From Calditrichia bacterium (GTDB lineage: Bacteria > Calditrichota > Calditrichia > Calditrichales > J004), in assembly GCA_020635035.1 (NCBI GenBank), contig JACKAO010000009.1, positions 84,077-148,076 of the forward strand: DNA of 64,000 nucleotides. The letters run 5' to 3'. Position 1 is the first letter of the stretch; each line of letters starts with the position of its first letter. Positions 36,355 through 44,780 of the stretch are shown here, one piece after another. The position numbers were made by a program, and so were the translations under genes. The notes beneath the pieces were generated by a model. That model worked only from the letters and a program-made list of their open reading frames with translations. It was not told where the DNA came from and made no database searches.

Positions 36355-36900
36355 TTAACGGGTTTCTTTAATCAGATATAAGCGGTTATCTTCAACTTTA
36401 TAAAGCATTGGCGCAATGGTAATCTTTGGATAACGGTTTCGTAAACGCTGAGTCTCGGTCAGAATGAAATCAATTTCATTTACGATTTCAAACATCGGTG
36501 CAAAATGTGAAAAATGATCTTCTGCTGTACTCATATCCCATCCGGCTGACTCAACAAGGCCATTTATAAACTGATCTCTGCGTGCAACAAGATTTACCAT
36601 CCCGCATTGCGTGTGGCCGATTAACGCAATATGCTTTACTCCACCTACGGCAATTGCATAAGAAACTTTAAATTCACTGTAACGAAGATTTGCTCCGCCG
36701 GCCCGAATTATAAAAGCAAAATTATCAGGGATGTTTAAATGTTTTCGATTATCCATGCACATACCAACTAAAAGTTCGGCACTGCTGTAGCTTTCCTGCT
36801 GACGATCAAGGTTGTGGTATTCCAGTAAAAGTCCAATCGGGGTATTGCGGTACTCAGGTAAAATATCTTCTTTATTCTGTATATTGATTAATGAATCCAT
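36355..36900 (-). CDS. Beta-class carbonic anhydrase-like protein
   Basis: 181 residues from the ATG at 36900; the longer frame would overlap the preceding gene. The zinc ligands and dyad are present: C48xD50xR52 in MCMDNR and H96xxC99 in HTQCGM. This is the pattern of beta-carbonic anhydrases, which hydrate CO2. The protein lacks much of the usual C-terminal region and has an unusual MSTAEDHFSHFAPMFE stretch; a related role such as COS or CS2 hydrolysis cannot be excluded. It is in a run of - strand genes with the PH-like membrane protein upstream. Confidence 0.82.
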   Translation of the reverse strand: MDSLINIQNKEDILPEYRNTPIGLLLEYHNLDRQQESYSSAELLVGMCMDNRKHLNIPDNFAFIIRAGGANLRYSEFKVSYAIAVGGVKHIALIGHTQCGMVNLVARRDQFINGLVESAGWDMSTAEDHFSHFAPMFEIVNEIDFILTETQRLRNRYPKITIAPMLYKVEDNRLYLIKETR

Positions 36901-36922
36901 TATTTTCGCTTTTGTCTCCAGG

Positions 36923-37462
36923 TTATGTGATTGTATAGTTCTCCTGCTGTTCAAAGGATGCTTGTTTCGTTGCTTTTAAAACTTCAGCCAGTTGGAAAGC
37001 CTGCTGTGTTCCTATCAGTAATTTTTTGTCATCTTTAAATATAATCTGCAAGCCCCAGTTACCTGAAATGTTTAAAGCTTTTCCTTTTCCGGTTATACTG
37101 TAGCGAATGCCCCAGCCACCGAATTCAGCTATGGGTTTGTATTTGCGAACAAACATTTTTGAAATACTATTCCAATCCAAATGACGAAACTGCATATTGA
37201 ATGGAAAAAACCGCACATAAATTCCGTCTTTCTTTATTTTTGTTTCAAGTTTTTGGCTAAAGAAAAAGTATGTAAAAGCCAGTGTTGCCAGTCCAATTAT
37301 TATCCATCCGACACTGCTTAGTGGATTGTTACCAAAAGGCTTATCGAGAACAAGCTGATAATATAAGGCATAAATCGGGAGAACGTTTATGCTTATGAGA
37401 ATTGCTTTGAGCCACCATTGATTGAATCGTTGCTGTTCGAAAAATAATACATCATTTTCCAT
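36923..37462 (-). CDS. Membrane protein with PH-like domain, unknown function
   Basis: 179 residues from the ATG at 37462, set by GGAG 6 bases upstream. Two hydrophobic helices at about 15-35 and 43-65 are followed by a soluble region (YVRFFPFNMQFRHLDWNSI, KALNISGNWGLQIIF, LIGTQQAFQL), which resembles bacterial PH-like domains of the YdbS/DUF304 type. Likely in the inner membrane with the domain in the cytoplasm. No known partner. It starts 17 bases after the TIGR02117 gene. Confidence 0.6.
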   Translation of the reverse strand: MENDVLFFEQQRFNQWWLKAILISINVLPIYALYYQLVLDKPFGNNPLSSVGWIIIGLATLAFTYFFFSQKLETKIKKDGIYVRFFPFNMQFRHLDWNSISKMFVRKYKPIAEFGGWGIRYSITGKGKALNISGNWGLQIIFKDDKKLLIGTQQAFQLAEVLKATKQASFEQQENYTIT

Positions 37463-37479
37463 GACATTCTCCAAACGAA

Positions 37480-38166
37480 TTAGTTTTTATATTGATTAAA
37501 AATAGCTGTATCGAACGGTGTCCACAAACACGCTTTTTGACCACAGCTTTTAAGCGCGTTGTTTGCCCAGGTATTGCAGGTATAAAACAGGTGATACTTT
37601 CCAACGGCTTCATAAAATGCATCATCGTTTCCATAAACAGCATCTGTTGCAATATGCTGATATCTACCCTGAGCATCTTTTAAAAAGCTTTTGTCAATAT
37701 AACCTATGAGCCGCTGATACTGTTCGCGGCTGATATTAATTTTAACACAGCTCTCATTTTCAATTGGTTGATGATAAAAAGTGGCATGAATAGCTGCACT
37801 GCTTAAAGCAAAAGCGGCTTTAAAAGCTGTGGAGAATTTTAAATCAGCCCAGGTTGGAGTTTCCATGTAAAAACCCTTATCACCCCAGCCGAAAGCCAGG
37901 TAGTCTTTTGTGCTGTCGTTTGCACGTGTGTGGTCATAACGGATTTCTTTGCTCCAGTCCTTCAGATCGCTTTTAACAGGTACAACGATATCCGCGTGCA
38001 CACCGTTTGTAAGCAGGTAGATAGAAATATTGTTATTCTGAGAAATTTCTGCTTTTGTTGAAATTCGTGACAAAGTAAAAACTGTGAGAAAGTAAATGGC
38101 AATCAGAACCAGCAGTGATAAAACGAAAATGCCCAGGAAAGTAAAAATTTTCAACATCACTTTCAT
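37480..38166 (-). CDS. TIGR02117 / DUF2459 family protein
   Basis: 228 residues with an N-terminal membrane helix (residues 8-30), so anchored or exported. The rest matches the DUF2459 family: LLTNGVHADIVVPV, the FGWGDKGFYMETPTW segment, HATFYHQ, and a conserved TCNTWANNALK near the end with a Cys-Asn pair and His before it, suggesting a papain-like (NlpC/P60-type) hydrolase fold. Function is not established in any organism I know. It begins the - strand run that contains the carbonic anhydrase. Confidence 0.8.
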   Translation of the reverse strand: MKVMLKIFTFLGIFVLSLLVLIAIYFLTVFTLSRISTKAEISQNNNISIYLLTNGVHADIVVPVKSDLKDWSKEIRYDHTRANDSTKDYLAFGWGDKGFYMETPTWADLKFSTAFKAAFALSSAAIHATFYHQPIENESCVKINISREQYQRLIGYIDKSFLKDAQGRYQHIATDAVYGNDDAFYEAVGKYHLFYTCNTWANNALKSCGQKACLWTPFDTAIFNQYKN

Positions 38167-38277
38167 CAGAATTATACTGTTAATTTTAACGGCAGCTTTT
38201 TACAAATTAATGGCTTTGTATAAATGTTACAAGGATGAAATTCGTGCAAGCTCTTTAGCGGAGGCGAATAAAAATTT

Positions 38278-38961
38278 CTAATCATTAAAAATAAAAAATC
38301 CAAAACCGCCGGGATCACGGATAATGATGTTGTCTACAATACCTTCTTTGTTGAATTGAGTTATTTCTTCTGTGATAGGTATTTTCAATTCACGGATTTT
38401 TTTAATTATTTCAAGGTTGTTCTTGCCGTTAAAAAAAGTCATCGACGGGTTAAAAAACAGGTGCGGACAGGCCATTGCTTTCATTATTGATAATCCAAAA
38501 CCGTTGTTATCCAAAGTGATATAACCATACTCAGGCGCCCCGCCATTTTGAGAAAAACCAAGTTTTTCCCAGAATTCTATTGAACGAGAGAAATCAGTAC
38601 TTTCCAGGCTGATACCTGCGTAGTTACCTAATACACTTGAAGGTTTATTTTCCGAGCTGTTTTTGCTTTCTGCATCAGATTCTTCGAGATATACCCATAC
38701 ACCATTAGGATCACTAAGCAGGTAACCGGAGTCAGTTTTCGTCACCGCGGTCAGATTCTCAAGATCTTTAACTTCAACCTGCCAGGATTTTTTTATCAGC
38801 TTTAGCCCCGGTCGCGCAAAATGATCAGGATTGATTTCCAATGTCACTTTACCATCGGTGAACAATAGCGGCTTTTCTGAAATTTTTTGAAAACTTAATT
38901 TGCTGTAAAAATTGATGCTTTCGTTCAGATTACCGGTAGCTGTGTGGACAACAGTTTTCAT
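38278..38961 (-). CDS. Two-domain VOC-superfamily protein (glyoxalase-like)
   Basis: 227 residues forming two weakly similar glyoxalase/bleomycin-resistance folds. The first starts TATGNLNESINFYSKL, the second GISLESTDFSRSIEFWEKL; each ends in a strand with DPNG or DPGG. The metal ligands expected of glyoxalase I (His and Glu at fixed strand positions) are only partly visible. The family includes dioxygenases, epimerases and resistance proteins; substrate unknown. Divergent from the TolB-like gene, with 108 bases between. Confidence 0.72.
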   Translation of the reverse strand: MKTVVHTATGNLNESINFYSKLSFQKISEKPLLFTDGKVTLEINPDHFARPGLKLIKKSWQVEVKDLENLTAVTKTDSGYLLSDPNGVWVYLEESDAESKNSSENKPSSVLGNYAGISLESTDFSRSIEFWEKLGFSQNGGAPEYGYITLDNNGFGLSIMKAMACPHLFFNPSMTFFNGKNNLEIIKKIRELKIPITEEITQFNKEGIVDNIIIRDPGGFGFFIFND

Positions 38962-39069
38962 TATATTTTCTCCGGAGAGTTCATGGATTTATTGCTCTTG
39001 TAAAGATATTAAGCTAAACTCTTTGTCATATATTTCTATTCCACTCATTTAAAATGAAGGGGACTAAAA

Positions 39070-40563
39070 ATGCTTAGCCGGATTTTTGTATTACTTTTAA
39101 TCACAGGTGCTTCCATGCTTTACAGTCAACTGCCGTTGGGGATTTTTGATTTAGCAAAAGATGTGGGAAATGTCAGTATCCCGGGAAAAACGGAATATGA
39201 TTCCCAAAAACAAACCTTTACGCTGTCAGGATCCGGGGCAAACATGTGGTTCGCTGATGATCAGTTCCAATTTGCATATAAGCAAATCAAGGGGGACTTT
39301 ATTCTGCAGGCCGATGTTGAATTTATTGGTGAAGGGACTGATCCGCATCGTAAAGCTGGATGGATCGTACGCAATTCACTAAACCCGGGTGCGCCGCATG
39401 TAAATATTGCGATTCATGGTGACGGATTAACATCGTTGCAATACCGCAAAAAAAGAGCTGCAGAAACACTTGAGAAACGATTTGCATTAACCAACGCCCG
39501 CACGCTTCAGCTTGAGCGCAGGGGAAATGTGTTTATTGCATCTGCTGCAATCCCCGGCGAACCCTTTCAGCAAATTGAATTGGCTGATAGTGCTTTGAAT
39601 GAACAAATCTTTGCCGGGATTTATGTCTGCTCCCATAATAATGACGTCACAGAAAAAGCAGTTTTTCGAAACGTTCGGATTATCATTCCTGCAAAAAAAG
39701 ATTTTATTCCATACCAGGATTATATCGGGAGTCATCTTGAAATTATGGATATAAAAAGTGGTCACAGAACGATCATGCATAGTGTAAGAAATTCACTTCA
39801 GGCACCAAACTGGACAGCCGACGGGAAATATCTTATTTATAACAGGGACGGGCTGCTCTATACTTTTAATATTAAAACATCTGATATAGAAGTGCTGGAA
39901 ACAGGTTTTGCAAATCGTAATAACAACGACCATGTTCTTTCTTTCGATGGAAAGCATATGGGAATCAGTAACCACAGTAAAATCAGGGATGATAAATCAC
40001 TTATATATATAGTACCGCTGGAAGGTGGTGATCCGGCGCAGGTTACCGCATTTGGCCCGTCATATCTGCATGGCTGGTCGCCTGATGGCAAGGATATGGT
40101 TTTCACTGGTGGACGTAATGGTCAGTATGATATTTATAAGATTGACACAGCCGGGAAAATGGAAACACAACTAACCAATACACCAGGTCTTGATGATGGG
40201 GCGGAATATACTCCGGATGGAAAGCATATTTATTTTAACTCCAATCGCAGCGGAACCATGCAAATATGGCGTATGAAACCGGATGGTTCTGAGCAGGAAC
40301 AAATCACGTTTGATGAATATAACAACTGGTTCCCGCATATTTCCCCGGATGGTAAGTGGATTGTTTTTCTGTCTTATATGAAAGATGTCCCGTCGGGTGA
40401 CCATCCTTTCTACAAAAATGTTTATCTCCGGTTGATGCCGGTTGATGGCGGGCAGCCAAAAGTAATCGCTTATGTGTATGGCGGACAGGGGACAATAAAT
40501 GTTCCAAGCTGGTCGCCGGATAGTAAAAAAATTGCCTTCGTCAGTAACTCAAAAATAGATTAA
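39070..40563 (+). CDS. Secreted TolB-like beta-propeller with N-terminal concanavalin-like domain
   Basis: 497 residues. A signal peptide ends at MLYSQL. Residues about 30-200 look like a DUF1349/laminin-like jelly roll (FQFAYKQIKGDFILQADVEF, GWIVRNSLNPGAPHVNI). Residues 215-495 hold six or so PD40 blades, each with a Y/WSPDGK or TPDGK turn and a following FVS or YFNSNR strand. Such proteins are often soluble periplasmic components. AAGGGG precedes the ATG. It is followed on the same strand by the transporter gene after 65 bases. Confidence 0.83.
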   Translation: MLSRIFVLLLITGASMLYSQLPLGIFDLAKDVGNVSIPGKTEYDSQKQTFTLSGSGANMWFADDQFQFAYKQIKGDFILQADVEFIGEGTDPHRKAGWIVRNSLNPGAPHVNIAIHGDGLTSLQYRKKRAAETLEKRFALTNARTLQLERRGNVFIASAAIPGEPFQQIELADSALNEQIFAGIYVCSHNNDVTEKAVFRNVRIIIPAKKDFIPYQDYIGSHLEIMDIKSGHRTIMHSVRNSLQAPNWTADGKYLIYNRDGLLYTFNIKTSDIEVLETGFANRNNNDHVLSFDGKHMGISNHSKIRDDKSLIYIVPLEGGDPAQVTAFGPSYLHGWSPDGKDMVFTGGRNGQYDIYKIDTAGKMETQLTNTPGLDDGAEYTPDGKHIYFNSNRSGTMQIWRMKPDGSEQEQITFDEYNNWFPHISPDGKWIVFLSYMKDVPSGDHPFYKNVYLRLMPVDGGQPKVIAYVYGGQGTINVPSWSPDSKKIAFVSNSKID

Positions 40564-40628
40564 ATTTTTATAGAATTGCCGATTTCGCGATAGTAAATTC
40601 AGTGAAAAAGTTTGTACAGGAGTCTGAA

Positions 40629-41465
40629 ATGTTTGAACTTACGTCCGAAATCGGCCTTTTTATTGTATGTATTGCTTTCATAGCAGAATATGTTGATTCA
40701 ACACTGGGAATGGGATATGGAACGACTTTAACCCCGATTTTGCTGCTTATGGGTTTTAATCCTTTACAGGTTGTACCGGCAATTTTACTTTCAGAACTTG
40801 TTACGGGTTTACTTGCCGGATTTACTCACCATTCTGTGGGGAATGTGAACTTTAAACCCAAAACTATGAATATTAAAAAAATATACCTGGCCATAAAAAA
40901 ACTGGGTATATCTGAAAGTTTTGACAGGGGCGTTCCGCAAAATCTCAAAGTTGCTTTATTAATAGGATCAACAAGTATTGCAGGTACCGTAATGGCAGTG
41001 CTGATTGCTGTGAATATCCCGGCATTTTATTTAAAACTTTATATAGGTATTCTTATCCTTGCAGTAGGGGTTGTAATTCTGCTGACTCTTAACAAAAATT
41101 TTGTTTTTTCGTGGAAAAAATTAACAACACTAAGTATGATCGCATCTTTTAATAAAGGAATGAGTGGCGGTGGTTACGGACCGGTTATAACCGGTGGCCA
41201 GCTTCTTGCCGGGGTAGACGGGAAAAATGCCATTGGAATAACATCTTTAGCAGAAGGGCTTACCTGCATTGTGGGCGTGCTTGCCTATCTTTTTACAGAA
41301 GCTTCTGAAGATTGGGTATTAGCACCTTATCTTGTGATCGGGGCAGTTATTTCCGTCCCGGTTTCTGCATTAACAGTTAGAAGAATCCAGACAAAAAAAT
41401 TACGTGGTGCGATTGGTGTACTTACCGTAATCCTTGGTCTTTTTGCTCTGATAAAAATGATTTAA
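40629..41465 (+). CDS. TauE/SafE-family membrane transporter
   Basis: 278 residues from the ATG at 40629, chosen because AGGAG lies 6 bases upstream; a GTG at 40602 is the alternative. Eight hydrophobic segments. The N-terminal half contains DSTLGMGYGTTLTPILLLMG and the C-terminal half a GMSGGGYGPVITGGQLL segment, the repeated signature of the TauE/SafE family. Members export sulfite, sulfoacetate or other organic anions. Substrate cannot be deduced. The neighbouring gene is convergent, 8 bases from its stop. Confidence 0.88.
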   Translation: MFELTSEIGLFIVCIAFIAEYVDSTLGMGYGTTLTPILLLMGFNPLQVVPAILLSELVTGLLAGFTHHSVGNVNFKPKTMNIKKIYLAIKKLGISESFDRGVPQNLKVALLIGSTSIAGTVMAVLIAVNIPAFYLKLYIGILILAVGVVILLTLNKNFVFSWKKLTTLSMIASFNKGMSGGGYGPVITGGQLLAGVDGKNAIGITSLAEGLTCIVGVLAYLFTEASEDWVLAPYLVIGAVISVPVSALTVRRIQTKKLRGAIGVLTVILGLFALIKMI

Positions 41466-41473
41466 TGATTGTT

Positions 41474-42007
41474 TTATGTCAGCTCATAAAGTTTGCATAC
41501 GCTGTTCCAGTTTCTTGTTGTAGCCGATATTCCAAATACTTTTTCAATCATATTGTTTGATAATTTGGTTTTACCATAGCCTTCGGGACAATAAAAGTAT
41601 AAATGATTGTCTGATAAATGACATTTATCTTTTGCAGCCATATACTTTTCCAGTTGACTGAGTTTTTCCAATTTTCCATTTTCAGAAAGAAAAGTGACAT
41701 AAAGCCGTTTCAACTGATCGCTGTTAAGTTTAAAAGGTTCGCCTGCAATTATTTTCTGAAACTCTTCTGGTGTTCGGATAATGACAGACACATCAAAACC
41801 GTATTGATTTTTAATTTCATCATGAATTTTATTAATATGACCTGCCACATTATTTTCTGAATGTTTAAAAATGACATTTCCGCTTTGGATGTAGGTCCGA
41901 ACGTTTTTATATCCCAGTTTCTCATAAAGCATCTTTAGGTCGGCCATTTTTATTATTTTTTGTCCGCTTACATTTATACCACGTAATATCGAAATAAATG
42001 TGTTCAT
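41474..42007 (-). CDS. DUF1697 family protein
   Basis: 177 residues. The N-terminus ISILRGINVSGQKIIKM and YIQSGNVIF are the DUF1697 signature; the rest fits the ferredoxin-like two-domain fold of this family (structure known, function not). It is cytoplasmic by lack of signal. GGAGAATA precedes the ATG. It starts the group of small - strand enzymes ending at the AraC regulator. Confidence 0.9.
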   Translation of the reverse strand: MNTFISILRGINVSGQKIIKMADLKMLYEKLGYKNVRTYIQSGNVIFKHSENNVAGHINKIHDEIKNQYGFDVSVIIRTPEEFQKIIAGEPFKLNSDQLKRLYVTFLSENGKLEKLSQLEKYMAAKDKCHLSDNHLYFYCPEGYGKTKLSNNMIEKVFGISATTRNWNSVCKLYELT

Positions 42008-42034
42008 TATTCTCCAAAGTTTTTTATAAACTAT

Positions 42035-42199
42035 TTAAAATGTCTTCTGCTTTTTTAACAGAATATTTTGCTTTTCATCCGGGTTGTCAAACGTTTTTAC
42101 CCGCATACCCAATCGTAGATTTTCGTTAAAAAAGTCGCGATACAAATGCATAAACCGCCAGAACAGGCTGTCCCAGGTATTCAGATAATTACTGCTGCA
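42035..42199 (-). pseudogene. Remnant of the 3' end of a coding gene
   Basis: On the - strand 54 codons are open between a TGA (42202-42200) and a TAA (42037-42035). They read like protein (YLNTWDSLFWRFMHLYRDFF followed by LGMRVKTFDNPDE) with no plausible start codon at their head. It appears to be the decayed tail of a gene whose front has been lost or replaced by the GNAT gene. I do not recognise the parent family. Confidence 0.4.
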
Positions 42200-42216
42200 T
42201 CATGATGGCATACAGC

Positions 42217-42702
42217 TTAAAATTCACCTGTAATATCGAATTCCATTTGGAAATTCATAATGGCAACACCACGCAATACCAGGTGATTTTCTTTAATTAT
42301 TTTGAATCCATGTTTTTCAAAAAAAGGCTTAGCGGTAATACTTACATCGGATGTAATTTTGCGGATCAATCTTTGCCTGGCTAAATCAATCATTTTTTTC
42401 AGCAAACGGGTTGCAATCCCCTGGTGTAAAAAATCGTTGTGCACATACATCAAATCGATATAACTATTATTTTTTAATGATGCAAAACCACTTATAAACT
42501 TACCTGTTTCAGCGACCCAAAACTCGTCCCTTGTTATTTTTGCCAGCCAGCGTTCATGGTTATCAGCTGATGCTTGCCATACCTTTATCTGCTCTGCTGA
42601 ATAATCTTTCGGGCAGACTTTTTCTATTGTTGTTGTGAACAGTTCCAGTACTGACGCCAGGTCTGACGGATTTGCTCTTCTTAAATGTGTAATATTATCC
42701 AT
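42217..42702 (-). CDS. GNAT acetyltransferase, YafP-like
   Basis: 161 residues. The RRANPSDLASVLELF opening, the IDLMYVHNDFLHQGIATRLL acetyl-CoA loop and SITAKPFFEKHGFKI at the end match E. coli YafP, a GNAT whose SITAKPFFE segment is diagnostic. YafP has been linked to SOS response and aromatic-amine detoxification. Here the neighbours are VOC and DUF1697 proteins, suggesting a small-molecule stress island. Substrate unknown. It lies on the - strand between a remnant and the VOC gene. Confidence 0.85.
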   Translation of the reverse strand: MDNITHLRRANPSDLASVLELFTTTIEKVCPKDYSAEQIKVWQASADNHERWLAKITRDEFWVAETGKFISGFASLKNNSYIDLMYVHNDFLHQGIATRLLKKMIDLARQRLIRKITSDVSITAKPFFEKHGFKIIKENHLVLRGVAIMNFQMEFDITGEF

Positions 42703-42809
42703 GCAGGTTATAAATACAGATGTGTGATCTATATAAATTCATGCAGAATAATATTTCTTTGATTAACAGGCAAATCAAAAGAGAAAAGACAAGGGGGGTT
42801 GCCGATACT

Positions 42810-43211
42810 TTACATACCCATAGGTTGCAAAAGGCTGACACGATTTCCTTCTGTATCCATAAAAGACACATACAAACCTATACCGGGTATTTCCATGGGG
42901 TCGCCCAACACTTCACCCCCGGAAGCATTTACACGTTTGATTGCTTCACTGATATCATCAACAGCAATAACAACCGAAGGGTATTGTGCAGGCCAATCAG
43001 GTTTTTTGGGAAAAAAACCACCATTTATTGTACCGGGTGTTTTAGGTCTGCTGTTCTCACTGCTTTCAGTAGTCTGAGCCGTAACATAATGCCCCATTTC
43101 TTCACCGAATTGCTGCATGTGCCAGCCAAACGTTTTGCTGTAAAAATCAGACATACGATCCTTATCTTCATAAGGCATTTCAAAATGGACAACGGGATTC
43201 ATCTTGCTCAT
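42810..43211 (-). CDS. VOC-superfamily protein (glyoxalase-like), single domain
   Basis: 133 residues, one VOC fold. VVHFEMPYEDKDRMSDFYSKTFGW opens the first beta-alpha-beta unit and SVVIAVDDISEAI and SFMDTEGNRVSLLQP the second. H9 or H10 and E124-like positions could bind metal, but the substrate is unknown. It is 26 bases from the next VOC gene upstream and the group shares a direction, so they may be one operon. Confidence 0.82.
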   Translation of the reverse strand: MSKMNPVVHFEMPYEDKDRMSDFYSKTFGWHMQQFGEEMGHYVTAQTTESSENSRPKTPGTINGGFFPKKPDWPAQYPSVVIAVDDISEAIKRVNASGGEVLGDPMEIPGIGLYVSFMDTEGNRVSLLQPMGM

Positions 43212-43236
43212 TTTTATTCCTTTCAGTATTTAATTG

Positions 43237-44145
43237 TTATGCATTCTCTAGTGTTTTGATATCAATTTTTTTCATTTGCAGCATGGCTTGCATTGCACGT
43301 TTTGATTTTTCCTTGTCCTTTCCGCTTAAAAGCTCACCCATGTTTTTCGGTACAATTTGCCAGGACAGGCCATATTTATCTTTAAGCCACCCACATTGCT
43401 GCGGGATTGCCAAAAGTTTATCCCAGTAATAATCTATTTCTTCCTGTGAGTTACAATTTATCACGAAAGAAACAGCTTCATTAAAAGCAAAATCGTGCTT
43501 TTGGGCGCTGTCCATTGAAGCGATCCAATAATTTTCAATCATAAAATCGGTATACATAACCGTACCTTCTTTGTCGGGTTCCATCCCTGCAGGATAACGG
43601 GCAATGATACCGCGTTCGGAATCCTTAAATACAGACATGTAAAACTCAGCAGCTTCTTCTGCTTTTCCGCAATTTGCATTTACAAACATAAACGACGGAA
43701 GAATATCCGGGCGCAGATCGCCATCAGGGTTGCTGAGAATCAGCTGCCATGAAACCCCGTATTTATCCTGTACCCAGCCATAATGTTTACTAAAAGGATA
43801 AGTGTCAAGCGGCATCAGCACTTTTCCGTTCTCAGAAAGCTTTTGCCACAGAGCGGTTTGATTTTCTTTAGCAGATGTGTTTTTGGAAGGATCAAAGTTT
43901 ACAAAGAATGATACAGATGGATTAAATTTGAAATGTGGACCGCCATTCAGTCCCATAAACTTATGACCTAATAATTCAAATGTCATTGTCATCACTGATC
44001 CGGCGGGTCTTCCTGCTGCTTTGGCACCAGCTTCGTCATAACGTGCTGTTTGAAAAATCTGCCCGTTTTTAAATGCAGAAATATAGAAATTGACTGCTTC
44101 TTCCAGCTGGTCATTAAACCATAAACAAGGTGTTATTTTTTGCAT
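43237..44145 (-). CDS. Two-domain VOC protein of the PhnB / 3-demethylubiquinone methyltransferase-like group
   Basis: 302 residues made of two PhnB-like domains. The first opens ITPCLWFNDQLEEAVNFYISAF and contains KHYGWVQDKYGVSWQLI; the second has MFVNANCGKAEEAAEFYMSVF and the corresponding GWLKDKYGLSWQIV. The name from PF06983 is historical; such proteins are not proven methyltransferases. The repeat of the YGVSWQ/YGLSWQ segment shows an internal duplication. GGAGCCACA precedes the ATG. Confidence 0.85.
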   Translation of the reverse strand: MQKITPCLWFNDQLEEAVNFYISAFKNGQIFQTARYDEAGAKAAGRPAGSVMTMTFELLGHKFMGLNGGPHFKFNPSVSFFVNFDPSKNTSAKENQTALWQKLSENGKVLMPLDTYPFSKHYGWVQDKYGVSWQLILSNPDGDLRPDILPSFMFVNANCGKAEEAAEFYMSVFKDSERGIIARYPAGMEPDKEGTVMYTDFMIENYWIASMDSAQKHDFAFNEAVSFVINCNSQEEIDYYWDKLLAIPQQCGWLKDKYGLSWQIVPKNMGELLSGKDKEKSKRAMQAMLQMKKIDIKTLENA

Positions 44146-44179
44146 TGTGGCTCCATATACATTATTAAGACTTTAATAA

Positions 44180-44608
44180 TTATTCTTGGGGATAGGTATA
44201 ACTGATCATCCACTGCATTCCGAATTTATCACATAATGACCCAAAATATGCACCCCAAAACATATCCTGCATTGCACCAATTATCTGACCGCCTTCAGAA
44301 AGAGCTGAGAATAAATGGTCTGCTTCAGCTTTATCATCTGCTTCAATGTAAAGATGAAAATTATTGCCAAATGTAACTTTAAATCCCATTGATTCCGGGG
44401 CATCTGAAGCCATTAATAAATTTTGTCCCAAAGGAATAGCACAGTGTAAAACCTGGTTTTTTTCATGTGCGGGTAAATTTTCGCTATCCGGAAAATCTTT
44501 AAAGCGCATTATATCGCCAACAAAATCCACACCAAATACAGATTTATAAAAATTGAATGCTTCTTCAGTTTTACCGCTAAAGTTTAAATATGGATTTAAT
44601 AATTTCAT
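44180..44608 (-). CDS. VOC-superfamily PhnB-like protein
   Basis: 142 residues from the ATG at 44608, supported by AAGGAC before it; the longer upstream frame reaches across the divergent control region and is unlikely. LNPYLNFSGKTEEAFNFYKSVFG opens the fold; GQNLLMASDAP and a MFWGAYFGSLCDKFGMQWMI end are typical of PhnB-like dimers. It is the first gene of the VOC cluster after the divergent AraC regulator. Possible role in handling a reactive or toxic small molecule. Confidence 0.86.
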   Translation of the reverse strand: MKLLNPYLNFSGKTEEAFNFYKSVFGVDFVGDIMRFKDFPDSENLPAHEKNQVLHCAIPLGQNLLMASDAPESMGFKVTFGNNFHLYIEADDKAEADHLFSALSEGGQIIGAMQDMFWGAYFGSLCDKFGMQWMISYTYPQE

Positions 44609-44745
44609 TATAAGTCCTTTCTTAAAACCTGATAATAATGTTTTTTTATTAAACGTATTTTTGGAATAAATCATTCTGTATGATCTAAATAACATTAAAT
44701 AAAAAAGCAAAAATCTCAAAGGTGTAAAAACGTCTATTTGAAGGG

Positions 44746-44774
44746 TTGATTGCGACAAGTATGCTCAATATATT
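44746..44774 (+). promoter_or_regulatory. Sigma70-like promoter, apparently giving a leaderless regulator mRNA
   Basis: TTGATT (44746-44751) and TATATT (44769-44774) are spaced by 17 bases. Transcription would begin about seven bases after the -10, at or next to the A of the ATG at 44781. No Shine-Dalgarno is present. The 172-base divergent region contains no other clear promoter for this strand. Confidence 0.45.
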
Positions 44775-44780
44775 TAAGTT

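Noticed and set aside
42720..43259. 179-codon open frame on the + strand
   Set aside because: It covers the VOC gene in antisense and shows no domain. The VOC reading on the - strand is well supported.
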